Positions 36,901 through 49,025 of a DNA stretch of 64,000 nt are shown piece by piece (position 1 is the stretch's first letter; every line of letters starts with the position of its first letter). The translations under genes and the position numbers were made by a program. This DNA comes from Myrmaecium sp. VS I D KN 1 (lineage: Eukaryota; Ascomycota; Dothideomycetes; Valsariales; Valsariaceae): NCBI GenBank assembly GCA_019775845.1, contig JADQAV010000038.1, positions 62,001-126,000 of the forward strand. Direction: 5' to 3'. The notes beneath the pieces are model-generated. The model was not told the DNA's origin, did no database searches, and saw only the letters and a list, made by a program, of their open reading frames with translations.

Positions 36901-37305
36901 CCGCTTGTTCCCCCAGCTGGGAGGGTTGATGACCCAGCTGCTAACGAGTTAGCGGGATGGATGGCTGGCTAGTAGGCTATGGTCACTCGGTGAGCTGGGT
37001 GCTATCATCACTGCCATTTGCCTCCCATGTCCAAAAGCACGTTCTAGCAACCGTCACGCCGTCGCCTCACTCCCGTTCCTACCGACAATCATCTCTACAA
37101 CTACTTCTACCATCTCTCTATCATACCTCCTTCCAAGCCATCTTCATTCCACTCCACCCCCTTTTCTTCCCACCAGCTCTCTCCGCTACCCCATACCCAC
37201 CGTCGCCTTCAGCCTCACCCCTTATCTACCTGGCTGGTTATCGCCATACCTCCGACGCTGATCCATTCGAACACGCAACTGCTCAACACTGCCACGAAAC
37301 ATTCA
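33924..37305. other. Gene-poor stretch of 3.4 kb
   Basis: Composition is near 50 percent GC, with frames of up to 164 codons (34883-35377, minus), but none has a domain, membrane pattern or low-complexity feature I recognise. A CCGCCG run occurs near 36,876-36,900. The last part, from about 36,950, is a pyrimidine-rich promoter and leader for the AN1 gene. It could hold a non-coding RNA or a heavily diverged gene; nothing specific supports either. Confidence 0.5.
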
Positions 37306-37875
37306 ATGACGGCCTCAAACATGCGTTCCAACAGCTTTTCCTCCGTCTCCTCCCTCGACTCGGAGGATTCTACTCAGGTATTCATCAAGAATCTCTCCGG
37401 CGATAGTGAGTTCCCCTGGATGGGTAATCTATGTGTTGTCGACTAACAAAGCGATTCAGCCATCCCCTTGACCGTTCCAGCAAACACATCCATCGAAACT
37501 CTCCGCAGCTTGTTAGCGCTGAGAACAAACCTTCCGGTGGAGGACCTTCGTCTCGTTCACGCTGGCAAGCATCTTAGCGACCTTGACTCGACCCTCTTAG
37601 ACTACACTATCCGCGACAACTCCACTCTCCATCTGGCCTTACCATTACGAGGAGGGATGCCGCCAAAGAAGATTCGCTGCAGCTATAAGGAATGCAAGGA
37701 CGCTGCTCAGCGTATAGTCGGTGACTGCGGTTTTTGCAATGGGCACTTCTGTGGCAAGCACAGGTTGCTGGAAGACCACAAGTGTTCCGGCTTGGAGGAC
37801 TGCAAGAAGGAGAGCCACGAGCGAAATGCCGAGAAGCTAAACTCGGAGCGCACCGTGACCATCAGGGGCATCTAA
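37306..37875 (+). CDS. Ubiquitin-like domain fused to an AN1 zinc finger
   Basis: Exons are 37306-37405 and 37460-37875, giving 171 residues. Residues 24-99 form a ubiquitin-like fold: QVFIKNLSGDTIPLTV, LRLVHAGKHLSD, and STLHLALPLRGG. An AN1-type zinc finger follows, with ligands C107, C112, C123, C126, C131, H134, H140 and C142, then a basic tail. Proteins joining these domains (animal ZFAND4 is one) are thought to link ubiquitin signalling with Cdc48/proteasome handling. Notably, the ubiquitin-like part ends exactly in LRGG at 96-99 and the zinc-finger part begins with Met100, as in ubiquitin-ribosomal protein fusions. The intron (37406-37459, ACTAAC branch) sits early in the ubiquitin fold. 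The start gives a short Ser-rich leader; an internal Met6 is also possible. Confidence 0.9.
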
Positions 37876-40728
37876 TCTGTTCTTGGGATACCGGCATTTT
37901 ACTTTAATTCTTTCAGCTTTTGAGCGATTCGGGCATACGGCGTTGGCAGGAGTGCACATGGCATGATGTAGACAGAGAGCGCCACTCCCAGGGCTCGTCG
38001 TAATGACCTTGATTCTTTGATAAATCCAGTAACACTTCATACATACATATTTCAAGAATGCCTCGGATTTCGATATTCCTCTCTTTCGGTCACCTCGTCG
38101 CCGCTCCCGGCGGCTTCCAGGCGATAAATGCGCTTGAGCCGAGGTTGATGGTCACGAGACGGGATGACCGAGATCCCTACTTATAGTGCTAAATCGTAAC
38201 CTCGTCTACCATCCACACATTGAACTATCGGCCGGCATCTCTACAGTATGCGACACTAAATACAAACTGGCCGCGACAAATGCTAAAGTCAGGGCATAAA
38301 GACCTCGATTCTCCGATGCAAGCGTTGTATGCAAATGAGGCTTGCGCAAGCTCTTGCAGGGCGACTGACTTCTAATCATCGTTGACTCATCTATTGCTCC
38401 TTGTCCCACATCCCAGAAGTGGTCTCGGTCAATGTCCGTTCTCCAACATACCGAACATGATACTATACATACTGCGTGCTCCCTTTTTCCTACGGCTTAG
38501 ACACATATGGGGGCTGCACCGTACGGGTTTCGGCAACATGATGATCACTTCAGAGGGAGGGCGTAGACGCATCGCTGCCAACCTCCTTACGGCCAATGAC
38601 CAAGCTCATTATCCACGCGAACGTTGGCTGATCGTAATCCTTGGGTCGAGCTAATATGTCGAGAGCATGCTGATTCATGTTAGACGAGTATTCGCCATGA
38701 CGCGTTCGGAAGGGTGTTACACGTCCACAGGCAAACATATATATTGCGAAGGGCGCATCTACATCATATGGACCGCGCTACGGCGCTCCACTCAAGATGG
38801 CATCGCTCAACTCGTAAACCGTCCATCATCAACATCTAGTTCGCACCCCACTCCCGTTTCCCCGCCGCCGCTTGAAATATCCCGGAGGTCAAGGGGGGAA
38901 CACCCTTGACCATCACGTCTACTGCGTGCGATAGCAACGCTCGACCCACACGCACGACGTTGGGTCACTGACCACTCGCAGCCGCTTTCCGAGCGTATCT
39001 TGCATCCTGGATCTCAATCTCCCAGGCCGTTCCATTGCCTTTGGAGCATAAGGTACAGCCAAGGATGCATGATAACATTGGTTATCCCGACCCGGTCATG
39101 TCACGTTCCCATAATATGGAGATTAAGGGCGGCCGCGGCGATTGAGCAATCGTCCCTTTGATACACAGCGTGTGATTGCCTGAGCAGTATCAACAGTGAC
39201 GGCGTGCGAAGGTTTGTTTAAGCGTGTACATCGCTTTCCGGATGAGGTATTGCAATTCCCAGCGACAAGACGCGAGGACGGCTGTCGATCGCTGGTCCGT
39301 GTCTTGAGTAACCTCAAATCGCTGGGCAAAAGCCGAGATGGCTGGATCACGATGATACTGGCTTGCATGAGACAGATCTGGAATATGCGATCCAAACGCC
39401 ATAGTGTTCGGAGACCGGACGCTCGCAGGAACACCATACCTAGATATCCGCAAGATTGATCTAGTCACACTACTCTGGTATCGTCTTTCATTTGCACTGA
39501 TGCAAGCACTGACATCTAGCCAACCACCCGTGTCCAGGAAGGCCAAACGGTCTGGGCATTTGCTGATGCCCGGGGGCCTGTCAATATCTCGATGTGTCCA
39601 TTGTCGTTGAATGGTGATGGTTCGAACAGAGCGGAAGGATGGCAAAGTTCCATCTCATGAGTTCACAGAGCTAATATGCGGGGTTCAAAATTCGCCCAGT
39701 GTAAGGCCCAATAGAAAAGAGCGCTGGTCTTTACTTGGTGAACAGGCACTGCTTATGGGTATTGCAGTCTAGCCTCATTCCATCAGCGTAATCCGGCGTA
39801 TTCTTCTACCTTATTACCCACGGGATGGTCGGTCGGCTCGAGGAAGGCTCGCAGAACGGACTGAGAGACCTCCACCGGCGCATCGTCTCAATGCCGATTC
39901 CTTTATTTGGAACGCAGCCCAGGCAAGACCTTGCACTCCCAGCGCGGATGCTAAGAAATACCCAAGGATGCCAAGTCCGAAGTATCACTATCGCTACGTC
40001 CTTCCGTCCCTTCGCACGCTGCACACTTCCAGAGCCATCCGCCTTATTTGGGCAAACATTGATCACCAGAACATTGCATCTTGGGATGCCAACTCGGTGA
40101 AGCGTAGGAAATTCTTTGCGGTCGTATCCTCTTCTTCCCCTTTCATTCAGGCGAGCCCAAGGTGCCGAACATAACTCGGAGCTTTTAGAAGCATGACCTC
40201 CTGGAGCCGCATCAAGCCGCAGACATCTCATCGTGAAAGAAACACTGAAACAGCGAGAGGTCGCTAAACCAGAGGGCTTATCAGCACAGCCCTCCTAGGC
40301 GTCTCTCTGCGAAACCGCCTTAGACACAATCATCTTGGCGGATGAAGGACTGCCCAATGCTCGCAGCAAACACCGACACCACTTCTCCGTGGGCATCGCC
40401 GACTTCACTTCGCGCTGTTTTCCTTGGTCCGAACCTCTTGGCTCTGCATGTTACAGTTCCTTGCCTTTGCTTGCTTTTTTGGTCTCTTTCGTGTCCGGCC
40501 CGGAAAGTCATTCTCCTAGTGGGCTATATAAACTTTATGTCTTCCCTGTCGGTCCTCAGTCGCTTAATCAGTCGTCCCTACCGCACAAATATCATCTAGC
40601 GAAACCTGACTGCACTCTGTAGTCAGATGCTACCTTGCTGAATCTTACGGGAGCCTCGCATGTTCTCCTCTTTTGTCTTTCTGACCCTACTCTTACGCCA
40701 TTTCCAGCCGACCAAGGATCCTGTACGG
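37876..40728. other. Second gene-poor stretch, 2.85 kb
   Basis: Contains the AN1 gene 3' end and the promoter of the next MFS gene. Frames at 39190-39645 and 39806-40231 (minus) are over 140 codons, but I cannot match them to a family. A neighbouring minus-strand frame near 39,900-39,990 reads as a hydrophobic stretch (YFLASALGVQGLAWAAFQI), so a decayed membrane-protein gene is possible. No RNA gene was seen. Confidence 0.45.
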
Positions 40729-42488
40729 ATGTTGACAGCTGTCACTTTGGACGCTGAGAAGGCCTGTCTTAATGATGGTTCTCAGTCCCTTCCCAAGGCT
40801 GATGTTGACCGGACTGCAACGCAAGGCCCAGACATGTTGCGTGCATCTTCAGATGATCTGCCACCTCTCGCACCTCTACAGGAGGAACTGATAGAAGAAG
40901 ATTGGCCATGTGAGTGGTTAGCATGGCTATGTCTTTTCGGTTGCTTTCTACTCATGTTCAACTCGTGGGGCTTGGTCAACGCGTATGGCACTTATTCATC
41001 CTACTATAACCAGCATCTTCTTCCCAGAACATCCATAACACTGCTGAACTTGGTCGGTTCAACGCAATCTGCCATCGTGCTGGGACTGTCGTTTGTCGTT
41101 GGTCGCCTCTTGGATGCGGGTCACAGTCGCAAACTCCTCGGTGTCGGCACGTTCCTGGTGACGCTCGGCATGTTTATGTTAAGCCTTGCAAACGAGAGTG
41201 GTGGATATGGGAAGGGTCACTACGGCGCCATCTGGGCCACACAGGGCCTGGTGACGGGACTCGGTATGGCATGTTTCTTTGTGTCCAGCTCCCAAAGTAA
41301 GTCCTCACGCAAGGAGATCGGATGCCTACTGAACTAATTGACGGCAGTTGTGGCCACCTGGTTCCACAAGAGGAAAGGGTTTGCCGTTGGTATAGTTGCG
41401 TCCGGAGCGAGTATATGTGAATGATCCCTTCATTGGAATATTCATCCGATACATCAGGCTAACTTGGTTTCGCAGCTGGACTAATATACCCAGTCATGAC
41501 CAAATATCTTATCAACGGGAGTTGCTTTAACAATGCCGTTCGCTACGTTGCGACGCTCGTTGGTGTGACTGCCATGGTCTCCTTCTTCACTGCCAAACCC
41601 AATCCGGCACATAAATATCGGAAACCGAAGACATGGAACGATCGAAGAGTCTGGGTCGACACGCATGCCTTCCGTCGCCCGGCGTTCTGCTGGTTCGTGG
41701 CCTCCATATCAATCCTCTTCTTCGGCTTCTACGCCGTGTTTTTCAACCTCGAAGAGTGGGCTGTGGATCGTGGAGTTGGATATAAAGATACGGCGCGGGA
41801 GGGTGACGGTCCGGCAGGAGAACCGCATTCACTGCGCGATGGCGCCGTGCGTACCTTTTGGCTTTTGAGCATCATGAACGCATCCAGTACCGCCGGTCGT
41901 CTACTCTCCGCCCTCACTGCCGATTGCCTCGGTGCGCTCAATTTGCATATATTCGTCACCTTGATCTCGAGCCTGCTCATCCTGATCCTCTGGACCCTGA
42001 CCACTACAGTCGCCCACACCCTCGCTTTCGTCGTACTCTTTGGCGCCTTCAGCGGCGCAGTCATCGGCCTCCCGCCTGCCAGCATGGCGTACCTTCTCGG
42101 CCCGGATAAGGTTGCCCAGGCGAAGCTGGGGCAATGGGTGGGAATGATGTACACCGTCGCTGCGCCGTTTGCCCTCACGGGGCCCGTCATCGCGGGGCAC
42201 CTGGTGACGGAACACCGGACCTTCTTGACAGTGCAGGTCTGGAGCGGGGTGTGCTTGCTGCTTAGTGGGCTGTGCATGGCTGCTGCGAGGCTATGCTATG
42301 AGACGGAGGCCGATGCTGCTCCTGCGGAGAGGAAGGGGGTCTGGAGGAGGGCATTTAGTAGAGCGAACACGTTGGTCGCGAAAGAAGACGAGGAAGCCGG
42401 AGTTATGGCGGCGTCGCGACAGCAGCAGTCGCCATCACCGCAGGAAGACATCTCTGCAGAGAAGGTCGCGGCAGTGAGGATACCATGA
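40729..42488 (+). CDS. MFS transporter, monocarboxylate permease-like
   Basis: Fungal relatives of the monocarboxylate porters (Mch family) usually have 12 membrane segments; most have unknown substrates. Exons are 40729-41296, 41348-41416 and 41476-42488, giving 549 residues. After an acidic N-terminal tail come WLAWLCLFGCFLLMFNSWG (first membrane segment) and YGTYSSYYNQHLL, characteristic of the family. The middle exon (69 bases) encodes VATWFHKRKGFAVGI, also a family hallmark, and joins to SGLIYPVMTKYLI. The second half has FWLLSIMNASSTAGRLLSA. The final 50 residues are hydrophilic. An in-frame ATG at 40660 would add 23 hydrophobic residues; 40729 is preferred because homologues start with a soluble tail. 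Introns are 51 and 59 bases. No pathway partner genes lie nearby. Confidence 0.9.
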
Positions 42489-43670
42489 ACTGGATTTGTG
42501 CGATGAATGCGCCTCTTTCCAGTCTCTTATGGCCCAAAAACTGTTCCTTCGTGACCTTTGCTTCGTCCAGGTCCGGGTTTTCACTTTGGTTTTTCTTCTT
42601 CCTTCTTACTTTCCTTTCTCGCCTTGCCTTGTGGTTACATTTCATATCTTCAACATGCTTCAGAGTTCTTACCTGCATTGTGATTCGGCATTGTGGGTCG
42701 ATACAGGAACCCGAAAAGGGACACGATCTGTGACGAAAAGGGGGTTTTACGCAACGAAATGGGCGCAAGGGACTCACGAACTTGAATAACACATTCTTGA
42801 GAAGTTATGAGGCAAAGGGGACGACTCTCGCAATAACAGTTAGGGCAGAATTATGAACACGGTACCCCCCATCTTGTGTTCTTTTAGGCTTTGATGTGCC
42901 TATAATCTTCTCTTCTTTCGCCTTCTGTAAAAGGCTTGTGGACGCCTGGGAAATGTATGTGAAGAGAGTCACGATGAGACGTCTTTTCGCTTTTCAGACG
43001 AGCTACCGACTACCATCATCTACAGCCCATATGGTCACAAACCCTTCGCATCACAACTCACGGCCAGGCGAACAGGGCAGCGGATTCCTTCTAGAGCCTC
43101 ACTTCATCCGAAGTTGGTTCAACCGCCGGAGACACCCCTCCCAATTAGCTTTGGAAATCTTCGTATAAGCATGGGATTAACAGGATCATCACGTTTCGAG
43201 CTAGGCCACCGAGATGTTATAAAATTCTCTTTCTTGCAATTGAGATTTTTCACTTTCTCCGGTGTTGAGACGACACGCGCAACAAAACCATAGCCAACAT
43301 CAGGCGCACACGCACCAGTATAAATCTTCGCAGAAACCAGATGCAGCCACATGATGTCTTTTTTGAGTACCGACGGAGAGAATGGACAGGAAGAATAACA
43401 TCTAAGATGGGAGAGGAAGAAAGAAGAGGGAAAACCAGAGAGACCCAACCACATCATCGCCGAAGACCATTTGTGCAAGGAAAGAAAAATCACAAGAGCT
43501 AATCCCAGGAGTTAGACAAGGAGAACGCCAGATCTGCGCCGCAAGTTCCGCAACCTCGGGAGGAAAGGGATACTTCATGATGCATAGCTTTACCGCAACC
43601 GGAGGGAAAGGAAGGAGAGGTGGAGAGATGCGACAGAGGACCATAAGAAGAGACAGACGCGCGCATGCGC
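42489..43670. other. Convergent spacer between the MFS gene and NOP56
   Basis: Holds two 3' ends. Small frames exist but none is convincing. Purine-rich sequence near 43,400-43,450 is the only texture noted. Confidence 0.5.
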
Positions 43671-45426
43671 TCATTCGCTCTTGCTCTTCTTCTTCTTCTT
43701 CTTCTCGCCCTCACCGTCCACCTCCGAGTGCCTTCGCTTCTTCTTCTCCGACTTGGCGTCAGCATCACCATTCACCTCGCTCTTGCGCTTCTCTTTCTTG
43801 TCCTTCTTGTCCTTCTTGTCCTTCTTGTCCTTCTTGTCCTTCTTCTCACGGAGCTTTTGCTCGGTCGCCTGAGCGGTGACACCGTCAGCCATCTCGACGT
43901 CTTCGGTACCGGCAGCAGTCGGGTCATCCACGTTGATGTCTCCGAGAATAGCGTCCATCGCGTTCTTCTGTAGCAATTATTAGTGATCTGCAAATCGCTG
44001 TCAGATGAGTTACTGGGCGCATGTGACTTACCATAACGATTTCATTCTTGGTAGGAGCAGCGCCAGATTGGTAAAATGCCAGTCTCTCCTCAACCTGGGC
44101 TTTGAGCGCTTCACCGAACTTAGTGGTAGGCACCTCAGAGAAGTTGTCGATCCTGGAGGCGATGGTACACTTATTCGCAAGGAACCTGGAGATACGGCCC
44201 TTGTTCTTCTGGCCAGCCCTGCCAATGAAGGAGGAGTGGTAGATGAGACCGTACTTGGGGGTGTTACCCTTGGTCTTGAGGGCGCGGAAGAGTGCCTTCT
44301 CGGCACCCAGAATCTGAACGGTAGAAGCAGGATACTTCGAGAGGTTGGTCAAACTACCAGCCTTGGAGATGAGGCGGGCGCCGACGGTATCGCCAATGAG
44401 GGTAGCCAGGTTAGGCGCGACAACGGACATCTTCTGAGTGAGGTAGGCGCTCAGGGACTTGCGGTAGTCGGCAAGGCCAACGGCGCGCTTGGCGAAGGTC
44501 AGGACACTCTCAAGGTCATTCTCCGAGATATCACGACCCATTGAAACTCTCGCAGCCTCAATAATGCTAGAGGCAACGGCCTCGTCATCATCGACATAAG
44601 CAGCGAGCTCATGAAGCTTTTCATCGTTGAGGGTAGACTTGTTTCCAATGAACAACACCAGCTTCGCATATTTATAGTTGTCGGAGACGATCTTGACAAG
44701 TTCCGGGAAGTGCCAAGAGTACCACTCGCGGACTCTCATGCAGAAAGTGTTGACGGCCTTGTCAAGGTGATCAAGAGTGGCGATAGCCTGGATAATGTGG
44801 TTGTCGTTCTTCTGGACACTGAACTTAACCTTGGCGCGGGAGTAGGCGTGACCAAGACCAAGCTGAGCGCGAGAAACATCGCCGTCCTGGAGCTGCTTAA
44901 GCAGCTTACCGGCATGAAGCCGGAGCCCACGGAGCAGATCAGCGACCACCTCGCTGGTTTCGGCAGTCTCGCACTCGATGTACGGGAAAGCTGCCTTGAT
45001 GCTACCCGCCAAGCCCTTCTCTTGCACACCCAACACAGTCTTCTTCTTTTTGCCGGCCTTGGGAAGGTTGGTCTCTATCACGTTGCGGAGGAAGTCAGAC
45101 ATAATGCCCTCGGAGATATCGTTGGCGTTTTCCAGAGCCGCGCTGGCGCCCTCGAAGGGTGCGAAGCTAACGAGATCAACCATCTTGCCTAGTATCAGGT
45201 CAGCCGCGAAGCGCATGTCGGCGCAATCCATTGAGCCGTACCAAAGTTTGCAAGGTCCTGAGACTTTTCCTGGACCTCCTTCAGGCGGTTACCGACGGTA
45301 TCCGCCTGCATCGTCACCTTGAAGACCTGAAGCGGACGTTAATCACTGTCGCTTGAAGTTCGGACTGTGCGCAGGACTTACGGCATAGCCCACGGAGGAC
45401 TCGTGCAACAAGTAGTCGACCGACAT
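43671..45426 (-). CDS. nop56: Box C/D snoRNP core protein NOP56
   Basis: Nop56 pairs with Nop58 and fibrillarin in the nucleolar particles that 2'-O-methylate rRNA. Exons (minus) are 45382-45426, 45242-45326, 44032-45188 and 43671-43967, giving 527 residues. The N-terminus [19 protein letters not shown] fits Nop56. The Nop domain contains [18 protein letters not shown]-like sequence, then [20 protein letters not shown] and [11 protein letters not shown], the RNP-binding core. The tail is KKD-repeated and lysine-rich (about 460-527), a usual nucleolar feature. Introns are 55, 53 and 64 bases. The start is shared by 298 bases of spacer with the divergent CCT6 gene. Confidence 0.96.
43795..43855 (-). 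repeat. KKD codon repeat in the NOP56 tail
   Basis: On the minus strand AAGAAGGAC repeats five or so times in a row, encoding KKD units. On the plus strand it reads as a CTTCTTGTC array. Such short repeats often vary in copy number between strains. Confidence 0.75.
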
Positions 45427-45724
45427 GTTTGCTCCTGTTGTCTTTCGATTTGCCCTATGCCGATGCGACAAATGACTGAGTGGGTGATTCACGACACGGC
45501 GGTGGGGAGCTGGTGCGGTAGAGCTTGGGATAAAATTTGGACTTTCCAAGTCGACCCGGTGGAACGTTCTTCCGGCGAAATTTGGTCTGCGTACCTACCG
45601 GGCGGACGCGACCCAAGGTAGCCAAGCCGAACAGGATAGAAACTGATACCCCGTTTCTTGCTGTCACCCATATTCCGGAGACTACTTCTCTCGACATATT
45701 TGCCCGGGGACATCATCTTCCAAT
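45427..45724. promoter_or_regulatory. Divergent promoter shared by NOP56 and CCT6
   Basis: Only 298 bases separate the two start codons, so 5' regulatory DNA must be shared or interleaved. No clear TATA box was seen. Confidence 0.65.
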
Positions 45725-47663
45725 ATGTCGGCGGCTCAACTTCTCAACCCCAAGGCGGAATCACGGGTATGCACCCCCGCAATCGCACATATACAAGCCA
45801 GCTAACATGGACCTAGAGGAGAGGGGAAGCTCTGAAGGTGAATATCGCGGCGGGAGAGGGCCTGCAACAGGTATGAGTCTTGCTATATACCTGACCAAGC
45901 CTGCAGCTGACGAGTATTTCAGGTGCTATCCTCGAACCTCGGGCCCCGCGGTACACTTAAGATGCTGGTAGACGGCGCTGGCGGTATCAAGCTTACAAAA
46001 GATGGAAGCGTTCTTCTGCGCGAAATGCAAATCCAGAACCCCACAGCCGTACGATCCACCTGCCCAAGCTGTACAATTAGAGACTGATAAATCGCCATAG
46101 GTCATGATCGCACGGGCCGCTACAGCACAAGATGACATAACGGGAGACGGCACAACGTCTGTTGTGCTCATGGTCGGAGAGCTTTTGAAGCAGGCTGACA
46201 GATATATCTCTGAAGGCTTACATCCTCGCGTTATAACCGATGGATATGAGATTGCGAAAACCGAGGCCCTCAAATTCCTCGACCAGTTCAAGCTCCAAAA
46301 GGACGTCGACCGCGAGCTGCTTCTTAACGTCGCCCGGACTTCGCTGTCCACGAAACTCAACAGCACTCTCGCAGAGCAGCTTACTCCCGATATCGTGGAT
46401 GCGGTGCTTTCCATCTATCAACCTCCGGCTAAACCCGATCTTCACATGGTAGAGATTATGACGATGCAACACCGTACCGCGGCGGATACACAGTTGATCA
46501 GGGGACTGGCGTTGGACCATGGTGCTAGACATCCCGACATGCCGAAACGGGTGGAGAACGCATACATTCTCACCTTGAACGTCAGCTTGGAGTACGAGAA
46601 GTCCGAAATCAACTCTGGATTCTACTACTCTAGTGCAGAACAGAGGGAGAAGCTGGTGGAAAGTGAGCGCAAGTTCGTTGACGACAAGCTGCGAAAGATC
46701 GTGGAGTTGAAGAAGCAGGTGTGTGGCGATGATCCGAAAAAGGGGTTTGTCATTATCAACCAGAAGGGTATCGATCCGCTGAGCTTGGACGTCCTTGTGA
46801 AGAACGGCATTTTCGCGTTGAGGAGAGCGAAGAGGAGGAACATGGAGCGTCTGCAGCTCGTCTGCGGAGGTACCGCCCAAAACAGCGTGGACGACCTTAC
46901 TCCGGACGTGCTTGGCTGGGCTGGTGTGGTTTACGAGCATCAACTGGGCGAGGAGAAGTACACCTTTATTGTATGTCGGTACGGTCGACGATTTGCAAGT
47001 ACTTTGCTAACATTTAGTAGGAGGATGTCAAGGACCCTAAGTCGGTTACAATCCTCATCAAGGGTCCAAATGCGCACACCATCACACAGATCAAGGATGC
47101 CGTACGAGACGGCCTGAGGAGCGTTTACAATATGATTGTGGATAAGAGCGTGGTACCTGGTGGTGGCGCTTTCCAAATCGCATGTGCTGCTCACCTCAAC
47201 AGCGAGGCCTTCCGGAAGACAGTCAAAGGCAAGGCTAAGTGGGGCGTCACTGCTTTTGCAGACGCTCTGCTTGTCGTCCCCAAGACTCTTGCTGCCAACT
47301 CCGGTCACGACATACAGGACTCTCGTAAGTACCCTCGCTTTGGATGCTACGAAGATGTTACTGACAGGTGAATTCAGTGGCCAGCTTGCAAGATGAGCAT
47401 GCGGAGGGCAACGTTGTTGGCTTGAACCTCGCCACTGGAGATCCGATGGATCCGATCTCCGAGGGCGTGTACGATTCATTCCGCGTGCTCCGCAACTGCA
47501 TCGCTTCAAGCACAGGTATCGCTTCGAATCTGCTCTTGTGTGACGAGATGTTGAAGGCACGACAAATGGTAAGAGACTAAGCACTCGGTTACGTCGGTGA
47601 GGCACTCGCTGACTCGAAACGTGATTGCAGGGAAGGCAGCCGGGGCCGGGTGATGACCAGTAG
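45725..47663 (+). CDS. cct6: Chaperonin TRiC/CCT subunit zeta
   Basis: A subunit of the cytosolic ring chaperonin that folds actin, tubulin and other proteins using ATP. Exons are 45725-45766, 45817-45870, 45923-46048, 46101-46970, 47021-47324, 47378-47568 and 47631-47663, giving 539 residues, the family norm. N-terminal [20 protein letters not shown], then [20 protein letters not shown] and the ATPase motif [17 protein letters not shown] are all present, with [16 protein letters not shown] in the C-terminal equatorial domain. Zeta-type features include [20 protein letters not shown]. It ends [10 protein letters not shown]. Six introns of 50-62 bases cluster at the two ends, while the central exon is 870 bases. 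The divergent neighbour is NOP56. Confidence 0.96.
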
Positions 47664-49025
47664 AGGGATAGGTTCAGCTTCAAGGGCAGCCGGTCCGTAC
47701 TTCGGTTGCAAACGGCCGCCTGATATGACCAAGCGCACACGATGATTTGTGCAAACGAGAAGGAAAAGGAAGAGAGAAAAGAAAGCCGGGGGAGGTTGGG
47801 CGTCCTGGAGGCACGAGACACGATATGCTGTATAGTAGACGGCGATTAAGTAGATGAACGGAGACGCACCCCGCGGACCGGGCCCGGACCGACCTGAGAC
47901 GGGACCTCCTGCGCCTGGCCGCACCTCCCCCTGCACCTCCTTCCCCCCCTTTTTTTAAATTTGAGTTAAGCATAACCGGGCCGCAGACGCTTGGCGTGCT
48001 GGATCGGGCAGGTGGATATTAGCGTCGGCGTTGCCCTTGCCGGATTATCTCTGCCCAGAGTACTAAAAGCTATCACTACCTTACTTCAACGGTTATTGTT
48101 ATTTATCAAGGTGGCCACGGCGAATTGGTAAGAGAAAGGTTGTGAGGTACTATATTTTGCCTCAAGGTAGTAGGTCGGTAGACGGGAGTACGTTAATACC
48201 TTTCTAAGGCTGGGGGGCGGGGGGGGGGGGGGGGGGGGNNCCCCCCCCCCCCCCCCCCCCCGCCCCCGCCGCGGAGTCGCTGATATTTTTAAGGTACCTA
48301 AGGTAAGATCTTTACAGCGCGGGGGCCGGCGGGGGAAGGCGACGGTGCATCAAGCAAGCATCAGGCATCAGGCATTAGGCATCAGATCTAACCTTCACGA
48401 CTAAGGTACATACTATGGAATTGACGAACTACAGTACTACCTAGGTACCAGGTACATTGTACTAGTAGTACATGAGTACTGTAGTCGTTGCCGTACCTAA
48501 CCGTACCTACTAAGGTACTGTAAGTACCTTATCCTCCGTCCTCTTGACCAATGCCAATACCACCGCCGAACGCCAACGTCGATGCCAATGCCAGTGCCAA
48601 TGCCAGGCACGCAGCCACACCAATCACTTACCCGAACGCCTCCCTCTCTTCTCCTCTCCTCTCCTCTCCTTGCTTCATGAGCCGAGACCACTAAGAGCAG
48701 CGAGGCAGCCCCGTCGCTCTCACTTCGTATTGACAGCGTTCCTTCTTCTCCTTCTCCTTCTCCTTCTCCCTCTCCCTCTCCCTCTCCCTCTCCCTCTCCC
48801 TGCCTCCCCCTTCCCCCCTGCTTCTCTGCCCTTTCTTCCTTTCTTCCTTCCTTTCTTCTGTCCGCTCGTCTTGTCGCCTCTCCATGCCGTCCCCCTCCCC
48901 TTCGCTGCCGCGTTAACTCCTGCATTCCTCTGCTGAATCAGCTACCCTCCGTCCGCTCACGCAACCGACGGTCCTCCCGATATCATCATCCTGGGCGGCG
49001 TGCTAGAAATAGCCAGACGACCGAC
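47664..49025. other. Spacer between CCT6 and GH47, with repeats and an assembly gap
   Basis: Contains GGTACCTAAGGTA-like words repeated over 48,140-48,535, a CATCAGG array at about 48,347-48,385, and a CTCCCT/CTTCTC array at about 48,740-48,812. Frames on either strand across the last array only reflect the repeat. No gene recognised. The pyrimidine-rich run before 49,026 suits a fungal leader. Confidence 0.6.
48212..48261. other. Assembly gap between G and C homopolymers
   Basis: Two N bases at 48239-48240 sit between a G run and a C run. This most likely marks an unresolved or mis-joined homopolymer, so local distance and orientation may be wrong. Confidence 0.9.

Noticed and set aside
9589-42488. 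Secondary-metabolite or nutrient gene cluster around the two MFS carriers
   Set aside because: No synthase, tailoring enzyme or pathway regulator was found near either carrier.
48740-48812. Frames of 130-142 codons on both strands near the CTCCCT array
   Set aside because: They translate a simple repeat.
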